From assembly GCA_016987375.1 (NCBI GenBank), contig PJRA01000005.1, forward strand, positions 3,773,699-3,837,698: DNA of 64,000 bases. The letters run 5' to 3'. Position 1 is the first letter of the stretch. Each line of letters begins with the position of its first letter. A model generated the notes under the pieces. The model saw only the letters and a list, made by a program, of their open reading frames with translations. It was not told the origin of the DNA and searched no databases. This stretch comes from Brachionus koreanus (Eukaryota > Rotifera > Eurotatoria > Ploima > Brachionidae). Made by a program: the position numbers and the translations under genes. Of the stretch, positions 23,982-36,091 are shown one piece after another.

Positions 23982-24553
23982 ATTTGGCTATCCCTAAAAT
24001 CTGGCCTGCCCGACATGTCGTCTAAAATACAGATACGAAACTAACTAAACATGACTGTAGAATATTAACTACTATTATTATTATTTTTTTATAAACATAA
24101 AGCTAAAAATGATAATTTTAGAAAAAAGGAATTTAAATTTATTGAAAGAAAAACAAACAAAAATAAAAAAGTTTTTTAATTTAATAGTTTTAAATTGAAT
24201 ATAATTAATTTTTTAATTAAAATTTTCTTTCATCAGAACAAAATTTGTCTTTTAGTGTTAACTCATATATGCATCAACATCTTCTGAGACAATTCTGACA
24301 AACAGAATAATCAATATTAACAGCAGAATTTTCAACAAATTTTCAGGTTTACATATCAAATCACTATCTTGAATCGACTTTAAAATAAGTAGTTAAAATT
24401 TTGAACTAGAATTGCATTTTTGAACTAGAAATACAAAAAATTTAAGATTCAAAAATTGTTGCAATAAATTTGTTGGTCTACAGACGTGTTAGTCCGTATT
24501 TTAGTTTTAGAAGAAAGAATACGTGTCCCTATTTTAGGGATAGCCTTAATTTT
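23982..24553. repeat. Imperfect inverted pair (about 70 bp arms), non-autonomous element or opposed LINE tails
   Basis: GGCTATCCCTAAAAT at about 23983 recurs inverted at about 24535-24549, and the match continues with gaps (TCTAAAA..TACxGA..ACTAAC..CTGTAGA) for about 70 bp. The left arm runs into a 3' end like that of the LINE at 6670-7245 (ACTAAACATGACTG...AATATTAACTA followed by an ATT repeat, about 24045-24088). The pair is either the termini of a roughly 570-bp element or two opposed LINE 3' fragments. Confidence 0.5.
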
Positions 24554-24750
24554 ATTTTTTAATTTAAATATTTTTATTTTGAATTATCTAAAAAACAAAT
24601 AAATATCAATTTTATGAAAAAATAGTAACAATTTTCATTTTTTGTTTAAAAATTATATCCAAGTTTTATTTTATTAAATTTTCAAAATTAATAATTTTTA
24701 TTACATTAAGTTTAATTTTGTATTTTAGAATTATTCTGAATCAAAACAGT

Positions 24751-27700
24751 TTAAACTAAATTTCCCTTGCAAGTTTCTCTTGAACAATCTTCATGAGGGA
24801 AAAATTCTGGAATAATATTGGTTTCAGTAGTAACAATGTTTACACTATTTTCAATTGATTTGAAATTGAATTGTAAAAAAAATCCTAACCATTTATTTAA
24901 AGGTTTTTCGAATGCAATCTCATATGAAATAGAGTTTGATTTTTCAGTGACCAAAATATTTTCGTTTGTCGAAAACCAAACAACAGGATGAGGAATTGGT
25001 TTAGTTGGATCATTAGGATCACCGATCAATAGTCTAAAATCGCGTCTTTTTCCATCTAGAGTATTCGCATAATAGCATTTAACACTATATGGTCTAGGAG
25101 CATTATTCGATAGATCAACAGTGGCTTTAATAACTCCATGAGTTAAATTATTTGGCATTGTCCATTTAACTTTGGGAATCAACACTTTTTCATATGTACT
25201 CAGAAAAAATCCTGTTAAGCTAGCTAGCTCGCTTATTCTATGCCCAACTAATTCATGTTCAGCGTTGGGCAATCGTCTAAGCAAAACTCTTCCATCAGTG
25301 GCTGCAACCAAATTATCCCAATAACCATGAGTATCCTCGGGTAAAAAAAATTCATCCCCACTTGTGGTCATTACCAGAATGTTTGTATTTCTATATCGAT
25401 CTAAATAATTGAGTGGATCAACTATTTTTTGAAGTTCAAAAATTTCCCTCGAGTCCACATAAGTTGTTATATTCACAACATAGTATGAATTAAAAGCCAT
25501 AGTCCAACCACCAAGGGCTCTAAAATGATTGTGCATATTCTTTATTTAAATTTTTATTAAATTGATAAAAATTAGAAAAAATTTAAATAATTTTTCAATT
25601 TTCAATACCGTATTGATGTTTAAAAGATCCATTACAATCGGTACTGCCGAAAATACTCGTTTAGTATCAACAGCAGCTGTGGTCCAAGTTGTCCAACCAC
25701 GCTTCGATTCACCAGCCAGCATGAATTTTTCAATTTTACCGTAATTGTTATTTAGTGCGAATTCTTGTATTGTGTCCATTGCTCTAACTACAGCCTTTGT
25801 CATCGGCAATCTGATCAAAATTGAAGGATCCGATGTGTTTTTTATAAACTTCATCCATGTCCAAGCTATGATCGCATCTTCAACACGTCTTTCTTGATTT
25901 GGATCGTCCTATTTTCAAAATTCTACATTTGAATTAATAATTCTAAAAAATTTTCACTTTAAAAACTAATGGCTGATTTGGAATATTTCTTAAATGTGTA
26001 GCAATCGAACCTATGCTAACTGCTAAGGTAGAAGTCAATCGAATTTGAGTGTCATCTGGATCCGGGAGACTTAAAAATAAATTAAATTTAAGCAAAATAT
26101 GCCATATTTTTAGTTAATTTTTATTTAAATTAATATTTTAATAGGATTTTAAGTTTTTTTAAAGAAATCAACTTATGCAAATTTGGTCTAAATATAAAAC
26201 ACATTTAATTAATTAATCAATAACCCACTAAACTTAAATTATTTTTTTTAAATAATTTAGGCGAAGCCTTGGCTGGTTGGAATGGAGACTTAGTCCTTCC
26301 TTTCAGTCACATGATTAATTTTTGATATCGCACTATGTTGCAAAAAAACAAAAAAGTTAATTTAGATTGAGTTTAGCTTTTAAATTTTTAAATGTTACAA
26401 AAGAAATTTACAATTTACAATAATTTATCTAGAAAGAATTTAAAACTCATTTTGTAAACTTTGAGTAAAACAAAAATTTGAATTAAAATTAAATAATGTA
26501 GAATAAGAATGAATTTATGAAATTGGTGCTATTTTTTTTTTGAAAAAAATTCTGTCTTTAATTACATTTAGATTTATATCATAATTTCCATTTTTAACAT
26601 CATTTCATAATTACTGAAACAATTTTTGAAATTGTTTTAGTAATTTCGCTTTTAATTACATGTCATTAAAAATTAGTTTTCAATTTTTTCTAAAAAATAG
26701 GTGCCCAATTTTGAATAGTCTTGTGCTAAAGTAAAAAAGTCATTTTTAGTTTTTTCAAAGTAAAGTCAAAAAAATTTTTTCGAAAAAAAAAATTAACTTT
26801 GACTTTTTGACTTTTGAAAAATTCTGATTTTGAATAACATGACATAAACTACTCTATTTTAAAGACATGTGAATCAATTCGGATAATAACATTAAAAGGG
26901 TCAAATGATTTCAAAAAAATTGAAATATAAATATTTTTTTTTGATTAATTTTTAGATTTTGTGATGTTTTAGCTAATGATTTATAAAATTTATTTATAAT
27001 CTTTTTTTTCAAGAATATTGGTAAGAAATAAAAAAAATATTTTAATATATTTGAAATTTAATATTTGAATTTAATTTTTATATTTAATTTTTATATTTAA
27101 TTCTAAATGAAAGTTTACAAATAATTTCAAAATAAACTTTACTTTATACATTAAAATTATATTTCAACTTCACTAATTGCATAAGTCTGCAAAATCTGTA
27201 CAAATTGATTGCGATTTATTTTAAATATTATTATATTGAGTGGAATTTTACAGATTTTGCACACTTCTGCAATAGGTTAAACATTAGTTGTTTCACTTTG
27301 TTTCACCTGCAGAACAAATTTATGACCTTTAGAGCAAAAGTTAAAAGATTTTTAACTTTTTGAATTTGAAGTTATGCATAAAATTTTAAATGCCGAGTAT
27401 TATAATTGATTATTATTGATTTAATTCCTTTTGATGAGCTATAAGGTAAAATAGCAAAAAATAATTGAAAAAACACTCTTTAGCCTTTCTTAAATTGCAT
27501 CCATATAATGCACATTTAGTTACCCTAGTTAAATTCTTATATTAATCGACTATTAAAATAAATTTTCCAATATTTTTTCGTTTTTAGCGAAATTCATTAC
27601 AAATATTTGATTTTTTAAAAAATTTCCTTTCAAATTCAGAAAATTAAAGTTTTTTTTACTTGTTTTTTTTATCTTTATTCTAAATTGTATTATTACCAAT

Positions 27701-28151
27701 AGTATATAATTTATTGTTTTCTATGAGATAGAAAAGGAAGAATTTTTAAGACTGACAATTTAAAATCAGAATAGAAATTAAACTAATTTAATTTTCTATT
27801 TTACCCATTTCCGTTTGATTTTCCCCCAATGTAAACAAAGCTAGCATCCGGCCGAGTAATCCTGTTGGGAATACAAACACTCAACCAATGCCACCAAATT
27901 GGTCTGTCAACGATTGTTTCTTAGAAAAAATCGAATAAAAAACTCGAGTAAAAATACTGGGTATATTTACCATCTTGCCATTTTTGAGATGTCATATTTA
28001 TATAGACTAACTTATAGTCTGAATATTGAACTGTTTCGACAACTTCATATTTATAATGCTCATCTGGTGTGTTAACATAATCATCCAAAGGTGTCTGAAA
28101 GGAAATTCCTATGCACAAAAAAAGTATAGAACACAAAATTAGAATTTTCAT
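24751..28151 (-). CDS. PhoPQ-activated/AprA-like secreted alpha/beta hydrolase, copy 1 (5 exons)
   Basis: Predicted 498 residues from exons 28151-27971, 27919-27805, 26069-25958, 25908-25609 and 25539-24751; all junctions are GT-AG and phases close. Residues 1-20 are a signal peptide (MKILILCSILFLCIGISFQT), followed by the family start TPLDDYVN. Family landmarks: MTSQKW, VDRPIWWHWLSVCIP, IPNQPLVF, a nucleophile elbow AGESKRGWTTW in exon 4, TTSGDEFFLPEDT (probable acid) and PNAEHELVG (probable catalytic His) in exon 5. This matches the PhoPQ-activated pathogenicity-related family, known from bacteria and from Dictyostelium AprA, a secreted proliferation repressor. Enzymatic substrate unknown; a secreted or lysosomal location is inferred. 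The second intron (1735 nt) is far longer than the others and holds an miRNA-like hairpin (27172-27277). A paralogue lies at 46654-48507. Confidence 0.85.
26070..27804. other. Long intron 2 of hydrolase copy 1
   Basis: 1.7 kb of intronic A/T-rich sequence between phase-matched exons. It contains a GC-richer patch at 26261-26330 (ggcgaagccttggctggttg onward) that may be an old repeat, a self-complementary TTTGACTTTTTGACTTTTGA tract near 26800-26815, and the hairpin at 27172-27277. Confidence 0.55.
27172..27277. repeat. miRNA-precursor-like hairpin in an intron
   Basis: The arm 27172-27206 (ctaattgcataagtctgcaa onward) pairs with 27243-27277 with only a few mismatches. The core GCAAAATCTGTA / TACAGATTTTGC is perfect and the loop is about 36 nt. 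Size and pairing resemble a pre-miRNA, but a small MITE is equally possible. Confidence 0.45.
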
Positions 28152-31101
28152 TTTAATTTTCTAACACATAGATTTATTTAAATTTCCTAACAAAGAACAT
28201 ATCACCTTATATCCATTTTTTTCTTATAAGCACATGATTATTATTTCAATTGATTTTTTCTAAAAATACACTAAAATACCCTTTATCTATTTGAAGATAC
28301 GAATAAAAGAAAATTATCTTTTAAGTTATTTTTTTAGAGAAAACATGTATATTTAGATCTAAAAATTTGCATCATGGTTTAATACAAAAAAGCGTAGTAG
28401 CAAGCTAATTAACAATTGTTGATCATATATTTTTTTAAAATATCAAATAATTTTATCTCTAAATGTTTTGTTTCTAGAATGTTCCTAGAAACAATATTTT
28501 TTCATATTTAAATAAATTAAAACATTTTTTTTACAAAACTTAACTTGCTATTTTTAATATTTTTAATAAAATTGAAAAAATTTTTAACAGTTGAAAGCCC
28601 GATGATTATAAAAATAAAAAATAAAACTTTTTTAAAAATATTTTTTGAATATTTTTGGATAGAATAAATATTTGTAAAATAACTTTTAAAAACTAAGAAT
28701 GTTGTTTTTATTTCTTTAAAAAAATTTAATTAATTTTCAAAAAAATATTTAATTAGCTTTCTCAACTAGATGCGAAGTTTTAATTAATAATCAGTCGGGC
28801 TTTCTTTATTGAATAATAAGACTGGCTTGAAAAATATATGAGACCTCATATTTTAAAAAGAAACTGATATTCAGATTTTGTGAACTTAAAATCCTGAGTG
28901 AAATTTTTGATATTAAAATGACTAAAAAAAATTTAGCAATAAAAAGAATAACATGAAAGAGATGAAATGTACTACGGTCACGACCTACTCAAGAGATTAC
29001 TTTAGAGCATGTTTGTTTTTTTCAAAACACTTGAAATATAGCATTTCTTTCAAATATTACATCGAGATTAAATTCAATTCTACTAATTATTTTAATAATT
29101 AAACACTTATTTGTTTGAGATCAAATTTAATTGTATAGGTATCTAAAACAGCCAAATTGATATTAAATAATTTTATGGAATATTGAGATTTTGAAATAAA
29201 AAAAATAATTGAAAAATTATTTCAGAAAAAAAGTTTTAAGCTTTTTAAGCATTAGTTTTTGGTCGTTTTTTTATTTTGTACCATATTTTAAAAAACTTTG
29301 ATTGTTATATTTTGAATTTTAGATTTATCAACTAAACAATAGAAAGTTTTAGAAAATCGATTGAATCGACTTTGTTTCATAATAAAGATTTGTTTAAAAG
29401 AAAATATTTTGTGCCTTTCATTTGGTTTGCACATTCAAGTAGAACAAAAGAAAATGATTAATTTAGCTGAATTTTTAATTTCGAATACCAATTTTTTATT
29501 TTATCAATTTTTTTTAATAGATGTATATATCAACTGTCTTTAAAAAAAATAAAAATTGCGTATTTCTGATAACTATTTGAATTTTGAATTAGTTTGATTT
29601 TTGCTTATTGGCTTTTCTAAAAATTTTCTCTCAAAATAAGCATTCTACCGATCAAGTATTTTTCTTAATTAAACAAAAATATTCATAAAAACTGAGTACT
29701 TGATTTTTCACAAATTAAATATGCTTTTAGATTGCTAGAAGTTTCTCTAAATATTCATTCTCTAAATAAATCTAAATATCTAATATTATTTTTTCAAATA
29801 AAGCCCATCTTTCTATAATTTGAAGATAGTTCTACAAACTTAGTTGGTCAGTTAGATTAAAATGCAAATTATTCGAATTGTTGTTCTAAAATTCGCTTAA
29901 GAAAACTTGATATTATATTTCAATAAAAGCATGTACTTATTCCCTTATACAGAAGCTTATCTTTATTAAATCTTGATTTATCTTATATTTGAATTAAAGT
30001 TAATTAAAATTTTACATATGCTTAATTGACTAATAGCCGTTATGTTACAAAAAATCTATAATAAGAAACTTAGTTTAAATATGATGAAATCATTTAGATT
30101 TAATTTAGATATAATTTATGGCTTTTGAGCCAGGAAAATTTTTAAGTTTTTCATAAGCACAAATCTCAAATTAATATAAAAAAGCACGATATTTTCTATA
30201 ATATGGTTCAAGTTAATACTTAAGCATAATTTAAATTGATGATGTGATACAATGTTTGACGTTCTTATTTAACAGTAGATGAATAGAAATTTAAAGAATG
30301 TTAAGCAGAATTTTAAAGAATAAAATATTTGGCAATCGATCATTCCATCGATGAAAATTTTTTAGCATATTTTAAATTTTAAAATTTAAGCGTTTAATCT
30401 CATAAATTCATTAGTTTTAATCTAACTAATCCCTTACTATAGTTACTAAAATATTTCATGATAGCGTCTAAGCTTGATTGTTGAGAGCAATTAAAGGTTT
30501 ATATCTTTATGAAATAAACTTTTTTATGCATATTTTAAGTATTATTGTAACAATTTTGAAATTTTAGGCTAAAAATGAATAAATTAGTACAATTTAGAAG
30601 GATAAATAAAAATTATTTTTAACTTGAATTGTGTCGATATGGTTCCATATTTTTATCTTTTTTATCTTGAACTCTTATAGTGATTAAAGGACTTTTTTAA
30701 ACAAAATATCGCTTTAAAATCAAAAATAATTTTGATCAAATTTAACTTTGGTTTGGGTTGAATTTACCCTTTAATAAATCTAATTTGGCTTATAAACAGC
30801 TTAGTTCATAATCTTTAAATCTGATTTCAAGTAAAGAGATAATCTGTATTTATTAGGGGCTTTATAATTTATTATAATTAAAAGATTGCTTTTTTTTTTT
30901 TAATTTTTAAATGTAAACCGAATTAAATACACAGTCTGTTTAACTAAATCAATAAATTTTCCCTTGTGAAACTATGGTTACTTAAAATATTTTAATCAAA
31001 TGTCTTTATTGCTTTGCTTTTATAATGTGATTACAAATTTTGAAAGTTATGTATGTATATTTATTTTATAATTTAAAATTTTTTTCAATTGGCGTAATAA
31101 A
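28152..31101. other. Intergenic spacer between divergent genes
   Basis: Lies between the minus-strand hydrolase and the plus-strand REX1BD-like gene, so it should hold both promoters. No exon, RNA gene or recognisable transposon was seen. An open frame at 29361-29543 is low-complexity and unsupported. Confidence 0.45.
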
Positions 31102-31573
31102 ATGTATGAAAAAAATTTGTTGTCAGATCAAATTGGAAAAGAGCTGAGGCAGGTGTTTGATTTGCAAGAGAAACGAGTGCGAATTTATGATGACTTCGAT
31201 GTTAGATTTAAAGAGTACTTGCTCGATGCTCCTAATTTTAATTCAGCCAAACTAGAATCTATGTGCAAAGAAACTGCTGAGGAAATGAATTCAATCTCAC
31301 GTCAAATAATCCAAATCAAATCAAATTTTTCTCCTCAAGTTTACAACGCGCCTGATCTATTTGGACTTGTCGAGAATTTGCAAAATCTCGAACAGTTGAA
31401 ATTCAAAAACGTGAGAATAATTATCTTTTTAAGTTTAATTGCCTTATTGCTCTATCTTAATTTAGACATTGGAGTATTATGTAACCGAGCAACAGCGATT
31501 AGAAAAGTTGAATACCACTGACGAATTAGAGTTTGAGTTTAGGGAAAAGTTGAATCGATTTAAGAAAGAGTAA
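31102..31573 (+). CDS. REX1BD: REX1BD-like small protein (2 exons)
   Basis: 138 residues from exons 31102-31410 and 31466-31573, joined by a 55-nt GT-AG intron in phase 0 (KFKN|TLEYYVTEQQ). Predicted all-helical and charged. The order RVRIYDDFDVRFKEYL, a SMCKETAEEMNSISRQI helix, a PDLFGLVENLQNLEQLKF helix and a C-terminal EFREKLNRFKKE tail resembles the 'required for excision 1-B' domain protein (C19orf60/REX1BD), named after a Chlamydomonas DNA-repair locus. The biochemical role is not established. The assignment rests on my recall of the family pattern, so it is moderate. The gene lies 664 bp upstream of NIM1 kinase on the same strand. Confidence 0.55.
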
Positions 31574-32236
31574 TTTAAAGTTTACAATTGTCAATGTTTT
31601 TGTTCTATCTTTGTTTTTTATTTTTATTATTTCAAGAAAAAATTAGGATACATTTTTGGAAAAAAAATATGAGTTTATTTGATCTAGAATATTCAAAAAT
31701 TCTCAACATTTTTCTATAAGCTTGAATGAATTCAGAAATTTTCCATTTTCAATCACAATCATTTTGCTTATTCATTGAATTAAATTATCTATTTTAAGAA
31801 TTTAATTATCTATTATAATCAGGCAAGTTTACGATTTTTTTTTAAATTTCATAGAAAGACAAGAATGACTAAAAAATTTCATTCGGATGTTAAGTTCAGT
31901 CTCTGATAATTTACAATATCATGTGGTTTCATTTCCTCAGAATAAAAACATATCTATTCTGGATGGCATAAAATCAATATATTTTTTTTTTTAAACCAAG
32001 ATTAAATGATATTAAGCTAAAGATAAATGAATGCTTAGAAGAAATGCGTTACGAGTTATACGAAAATGTGTGATGAAATATTTATCCCAATGATATTTAA
32101 TTGCGGAAATAGATAAATAAATAAATAAATAAATCTATAACCTGAAAATTTTTTTTTTCATTTTTTTTTACATTTTATTTTTGTTTAGATTTTAGAATAA
32201 AATGTATAGAGTTTATTTTTGATTTTTTTCTGAAAT
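31574..32236. other. Spacer with an ATAA microsatellite
   Basis: Between the REX1BD-like and NIM1 genes. It contains (ATAA)n at about 32111-32133 preceded by GCGTTACGAGTTATACGAAA-like unique sequence; this may be a retroelement tail or a simple repeat. It includes the NIM1 promoter region. Confidence 0.4.
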
Positions 32237-33826
32237 ATGTCGCTGGCAACAAATGGTTACACAGCCGAAAGTTCACCCACCAAATTTGAAAAGCTAGTCG
32301 ACAGCATTAACAATAATCCCGAGTATAAAAAAGAAATTTTGCTAAACAAACTAGTTGGTTTTTACCGAATAGGCAGCGAAATAGGCATCGGTAATTTTTC
32401 AAAAGTAAAACTTGGTCTTCATTTGCTGACCAAAGAAAAAGTAGCTATTAAAATTCTAAATAAACTTAAACTCGATGAAAAGACACAACGTTTGTTACTA
32501 CGGGAAATATCAAGCATGCAAAAGCTTCACCATCCGAACATAATTCGTCTATACGAAGTCATTCACACCCAGGAACGCTTGTTCATATGCATGGAGTATG
32601 CTTCTGAAGGCGAACTGTACTCAAAAGTGTCAAATGACGGTCGAATTAACGAAATTGAAAGTCGCGTCATCTTTAGCCAGATTGTTTCTGCTGTCGATCA
32701 TTTGCATTCTTGTAACATTATTCATAGAGACATAAAAGCTGAAAATATATTTTTTTCCACTTTGAATCCAATTAATGTAAAGCTTGGTGACTTTGGTTTT
32801 AGTATAGAAGCAACCATTGACCGTCAATTAAATACTTATTGTGGTAGTCCACCTTATGCAGCTCCAGAGTTATTTCGCGACGACCACTATATAGGTATTT
32901 ATGTCGACATATGGGCCTTGGGAGTTCTTTTATACTTTATGGTCACCGGTCAAATGCCGTTCCGCGCCGACACAGTAGGAAAGTTAAAGAGGCTAATACT
33001 GAACGGAGACTACACAATTCCGTCCTTTGTTTCCGAGACTTGTCAATTTCTTATTAAAGGTATACTCAGGCCGGTTCCTATTGACAGATTTTCTATCAAA
33101 GAAATAATGCATTCAGCTTGGTTGGACAGTGAAACGTTCAGTCAGCCATTGCTGTCATTTCAGTTTAATCCTGGTTTGGAACAGTCAAAACTTAGCATGG
33201 AAGAATTATATTCATTGAAAATTTTGGCAAGTCTAGGAATTAGTAAAGAACAATTGATTTTGAGCAACATAAATAGCGCCACGGATCAAACTCAGAAGCA
33301 AAACACCCAAATGAATTATTTGATCAATTCACGGTCCATTTCTAATTATACAAATATCCTAAATGATGGCCGAATTAATTTTACATATGAGCTTAAACAA
33401 TCTGTTAATGGAACATACAGAATTATATTTCATTTGGTTCAGAAAAAATTCAGAAAAGAAAACTTGAAAGAACTCGAGTCGAATACTTTTTTTGCCAATG
33501 AGTATTGCAATATTAATTTAAATGATTCCACAAGCAAATTTCGATATCAGAGAACAAGAAAAAATTCATGCAATAGTGATGATTATGATGATGATTCGAC
33601 TAGTAGAAATTCCCGTCGAGAAAGTGCTAAAGTTAGCCAGAAATCAAATAGCATTTTTGTGAAACAAAATATTGAGAAAAATTCGGCCAAAAATTTTAAT
33701 TTAAAATCTAAAAAAATTATACAAAACAATGTAACTAAAGTAAAATATACCAATTTCAATGAAAATGATAATAATATGAGGAAAAAAAGCGCCAAACAGT
33801 CTTCAAAATTTTGCTCGATTCTTTGA
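32237..33826 (+). CDS. NIM1K: NIM1 (NIM1K) Ser/Thr kinase, AMPK-related, with C-terminal CaaX box
   Basis: Intronless 529-residue protein. Kinase domain about 43-296: GxGxxS loop IGIGNFSKV (49-57), VAIK with Lys72, HRDIKAEN (163-170), DFGFS (185-189), and activation loop LNTYCGSPPYAAPE with Thr200, the site LKB1 phosphorylates in AMPK-related kinases. IFSQIVSAV, APELFRDDHYIGIYVDIWAL and LLYFMVTGQMPFRA are hallmarks of vertebrate NIM1 rather than of MARK or BRSK. A short segment SMEELYSLKILASLGISKEQ follows the domain, then a low-complexity tail. The last residues KKSAKQSSKFCSIL form a basic stretch plus a CaaX motif (CSIL), predicting geranylgeranylation and membrane targeting. The ATG at 32237 gives a plausible 40-residue leader. 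NIM1 is a poorly known LKB1-dependent kinase. Confidence 0.93.
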   Translation: MSLATNGYTAESSPTKFEKLVDSINNNPEYKKEILLNKLVGFYRIGSEIGIGNFSKVKLGLHLLTKEKVAIKILNKLKLDEKTQRLLLREISSMQKLHHPNIIRLYEVIHTQERLFICMEYASEGELYSKVSNDGRINEIESRVIFSQIVSAVDHLHSCNIIHRDIKAENIFFSTLNPINVKLGDFGFSIEATIDRQLNTYCGSPPYAAPELFRDDHYIGIYVDIWALGVLLYFMVTGQMPFRADTVGKLKRLILNGDYTIPSFVSETCQFLIKGILRPVPIDRFSIKEIMHSAWLDSETFSQPLLSFQFNPGLEQSKLSMEELYSLKILASLGISKEQLILSNINSATDQTQKQNTQMNYLINSRSISNYTNILNDGRINFTYELKQSVNGTYRIIFHLVQKKFRKENLKELESNTFFANEYCNINLNDSTSKFRYQRTRKNSCNSDDYDDDSTSRNSRRESAKVSQKSNSIFVKQNIEKNSAKNFNLKSKKIIQNNVTKVKYTNFNENDNNMRKKSAKQSSKFCSIL

Positions 33827-36040
33827 TCATTCCATTCAATTAATGGTGTAGTCATTTTTTTTAAACTTTTTTTTTTTAATTTTTTAAAAGAATAATGTCA
33901 GCTTATCAAGCTTAAATATGTAATATAAATTAGTTTCCCATTGAATAAAATTATTTTTTTTAAAACAAATTTTTTTCTAAAGAAAAAAAGAAAATTTAGA
34001 TTTTTTTTAAATGCAACATTTTCAGAATGTATATAGTTGAGACATTAAGTCCAAAAAGATGAATATAAAAGTTTTTTTTTCCTTTAAAAATTTAATTCAG
34101 AAAGTATAAAAAAAACAGATTTTTGAAAAATGAAGTTTCTAATTTGTAAAAAAATCATTTTTTTAATTTCCTGTTTATTTCCTCTAAAATATTTAAATAA
34201 ATGTGTTGAGCACCTATTTAATGAATAAATGATTTTAAATTGAAAATCAAATTATACAAGCGAATGAAAAATTATCTAGATTAGTATATGAATGAAGACA
34301 AAAGAAAAACTTTTTTTTGCATAAAGAAGGCTACCATGCTACATCTAGTCACGTTCACATCCTAACTTTCCTGATGTAGCTTATTTAAATGACTAAAAAC
34401 CGAGAATATTTAGCACATTTATTTATATTATTTTTTTTAAAAAAATTCAAGTCCTGCCATCTATTCATAAGTTTGGTAAAAAAGTTAAAAAAATCATTTA
34501 TTTAAGCTGATGAAGAAATTTTTTTACAGATCATTATTATATTATAAATACAGATACAAGTTCATTTAAAATTAATTCTTTATTTTCATTTAAAATATAA
34601 ATTATTGAAATAAGAATCAAAAATATTACCAAATAAACTTAAGTAAACAAAAATTTGAATGAAAAATGATGTCATAAGAGTTTTTTTCTCCTTATTCATT
34701 TAATCATTTAATACAATTAAAAAATTCTATAAAAAGTAATTCACATACATAGTGCTGTAAACAGCGGTGTATGTCATCAATTTCGCCATTTATATTTTTC
34801 AATAAAGTAAACTGAAGAAACTTATGACCATAATTTGTATCTTATATCTAAATTTTTATTAAAGTTCGCGCAATGCAAGACTTCTACACTATCTTAATCG
34901 ACTGAAATGGACCTCATTTTTAGATTCTCCATATATGAAAATCTAGGGTTAGCCGATTTTTTAGGGGGGGTCAAAAAAAATTTTTTTTGGGCTGAAGTTT
35001 AGCCGAATTAGTAAAAGTTGGTCTTCTTCGAGAGTCAATAAGTAATGAAAGTCAATATAAAATATGTTGTTTCTACACATCGTTTGATAGATAAATGATT
35101 TTTCTACAATTTGATGTGATTTTTAAATTTTTTTTTTTTTTATAAAAATTTAGGCTAAAAAAAGGAAATTTTAGGCAATTTTTTAGTTTTTTTGGATCTA
35201 CTTTTTTGTTTACCCCTAAATACCCACTTTTTTATACATATTCTGAAACTAGAGAAAATTCTGAACAACTTGTCGGTCTTAGTTTTTTTATTTTTTTATT
35301 TTAAAGATTTTTAAAATCGTTCAAAAAGAGTCAATTTTCAAATAAAAATTAAATTAATTTTCTTTTGCACCATAATTACAATTTTGTTAAATTTAAATTT
35401 TTTTTAACTATTAATTTGAATCATATTCTTTATTTATTTAACAAAATTTAGAATTTTATTATCAATTTTTTCGAATGCCTCTTTTATCAGCAATAAATAG
35501 GTGCCGTTTATCAAACCTAGGAGTTTACTCAATAATAAAACCCAAAAATATAATGTAAATTTTTCTATATATGCTTTAACCTGAAATTAAGTGGATGAAT
35601 ATTCTTTGTCTTAAACATTTTAATTGATGATATACTTAGAAAATTTGACTAATATTCATAAAAAATTCATTTTATTATCAATATTTTAGTTGATTCGTTT
35701 ATGCACGATTTGAATATTTCTTAAACTATAAAAATACATTTTATTTTTAGTTGGAAAACAGCCAAAAATCAATCATAATCAAGGTTATGAATGTAATAAA
35801 TAATCATAATTTTAAGATTAATCTATAAAATAAAAATTATACTAACAAAAAAAATTCTTCATTTTATTTTTTATTTTTATTAATAGAAAAGAGTTTTTTT
35901 GTTTTTTTTTCGTTTTTATTTATTCATTTATTCATTTTGTTTTGGTATTTGGTAAATATTTTTTTATGAACCACATTCATGCTTACAAGTAAGTAACTTA
36001 GAATCGACATTAGAATTTAATTCTTAAACTTGCGTTCCAA
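33827..36040. other. Intergenic spacer with a retroelement 3' tail
   Basis: No gene recognised. A short stretch at 34745-34815 matches the 3' end of the LINE fragment at 46310-46375. A peculiar patch at 34870-35060 (ctagggttagccgatttttt, then a run of seven G) looks like repeat sequence of unknown type. A possible 5' exon of the BOULE-like gene ends at 35988 with a strong GTAAGT donor. Confidence 0.45.
34745..34815 (+). repeat. LINE 3' tail copy
   Basis: GTATGTCATCAATTTCGCCA followed by TTTATATTTTTCAATAAAGTAAACTG resembles 46318-46370 (TTTGTCACTAACAGTGCCAT then TCATATTTATTCAATAAACTGAACT) in the same order and orientation, as expected for two copies of one LINE 3' UTR. Confidence 0.5.
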
Positions 36041-36091
36041 GTGTATAACCATTTTCAGAATAGTGTTCAGTTCAACAACAACAATAACGCC

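Noticed and set aside
32111..32133. (ATAA)n array as a regulatory repeat
   Set aside because: Simple microsatellites of this kind recur at several retroelement tails here; no evidence for function.
35966..35988. Coding 5' exon MNHIHAY for the BOULE-like gene
   Set aside because: The GTAAGT donor is strong, but joining to the acceptor at 36058 puts its ATG out of frame with the RRM. More likely 5' UTR.
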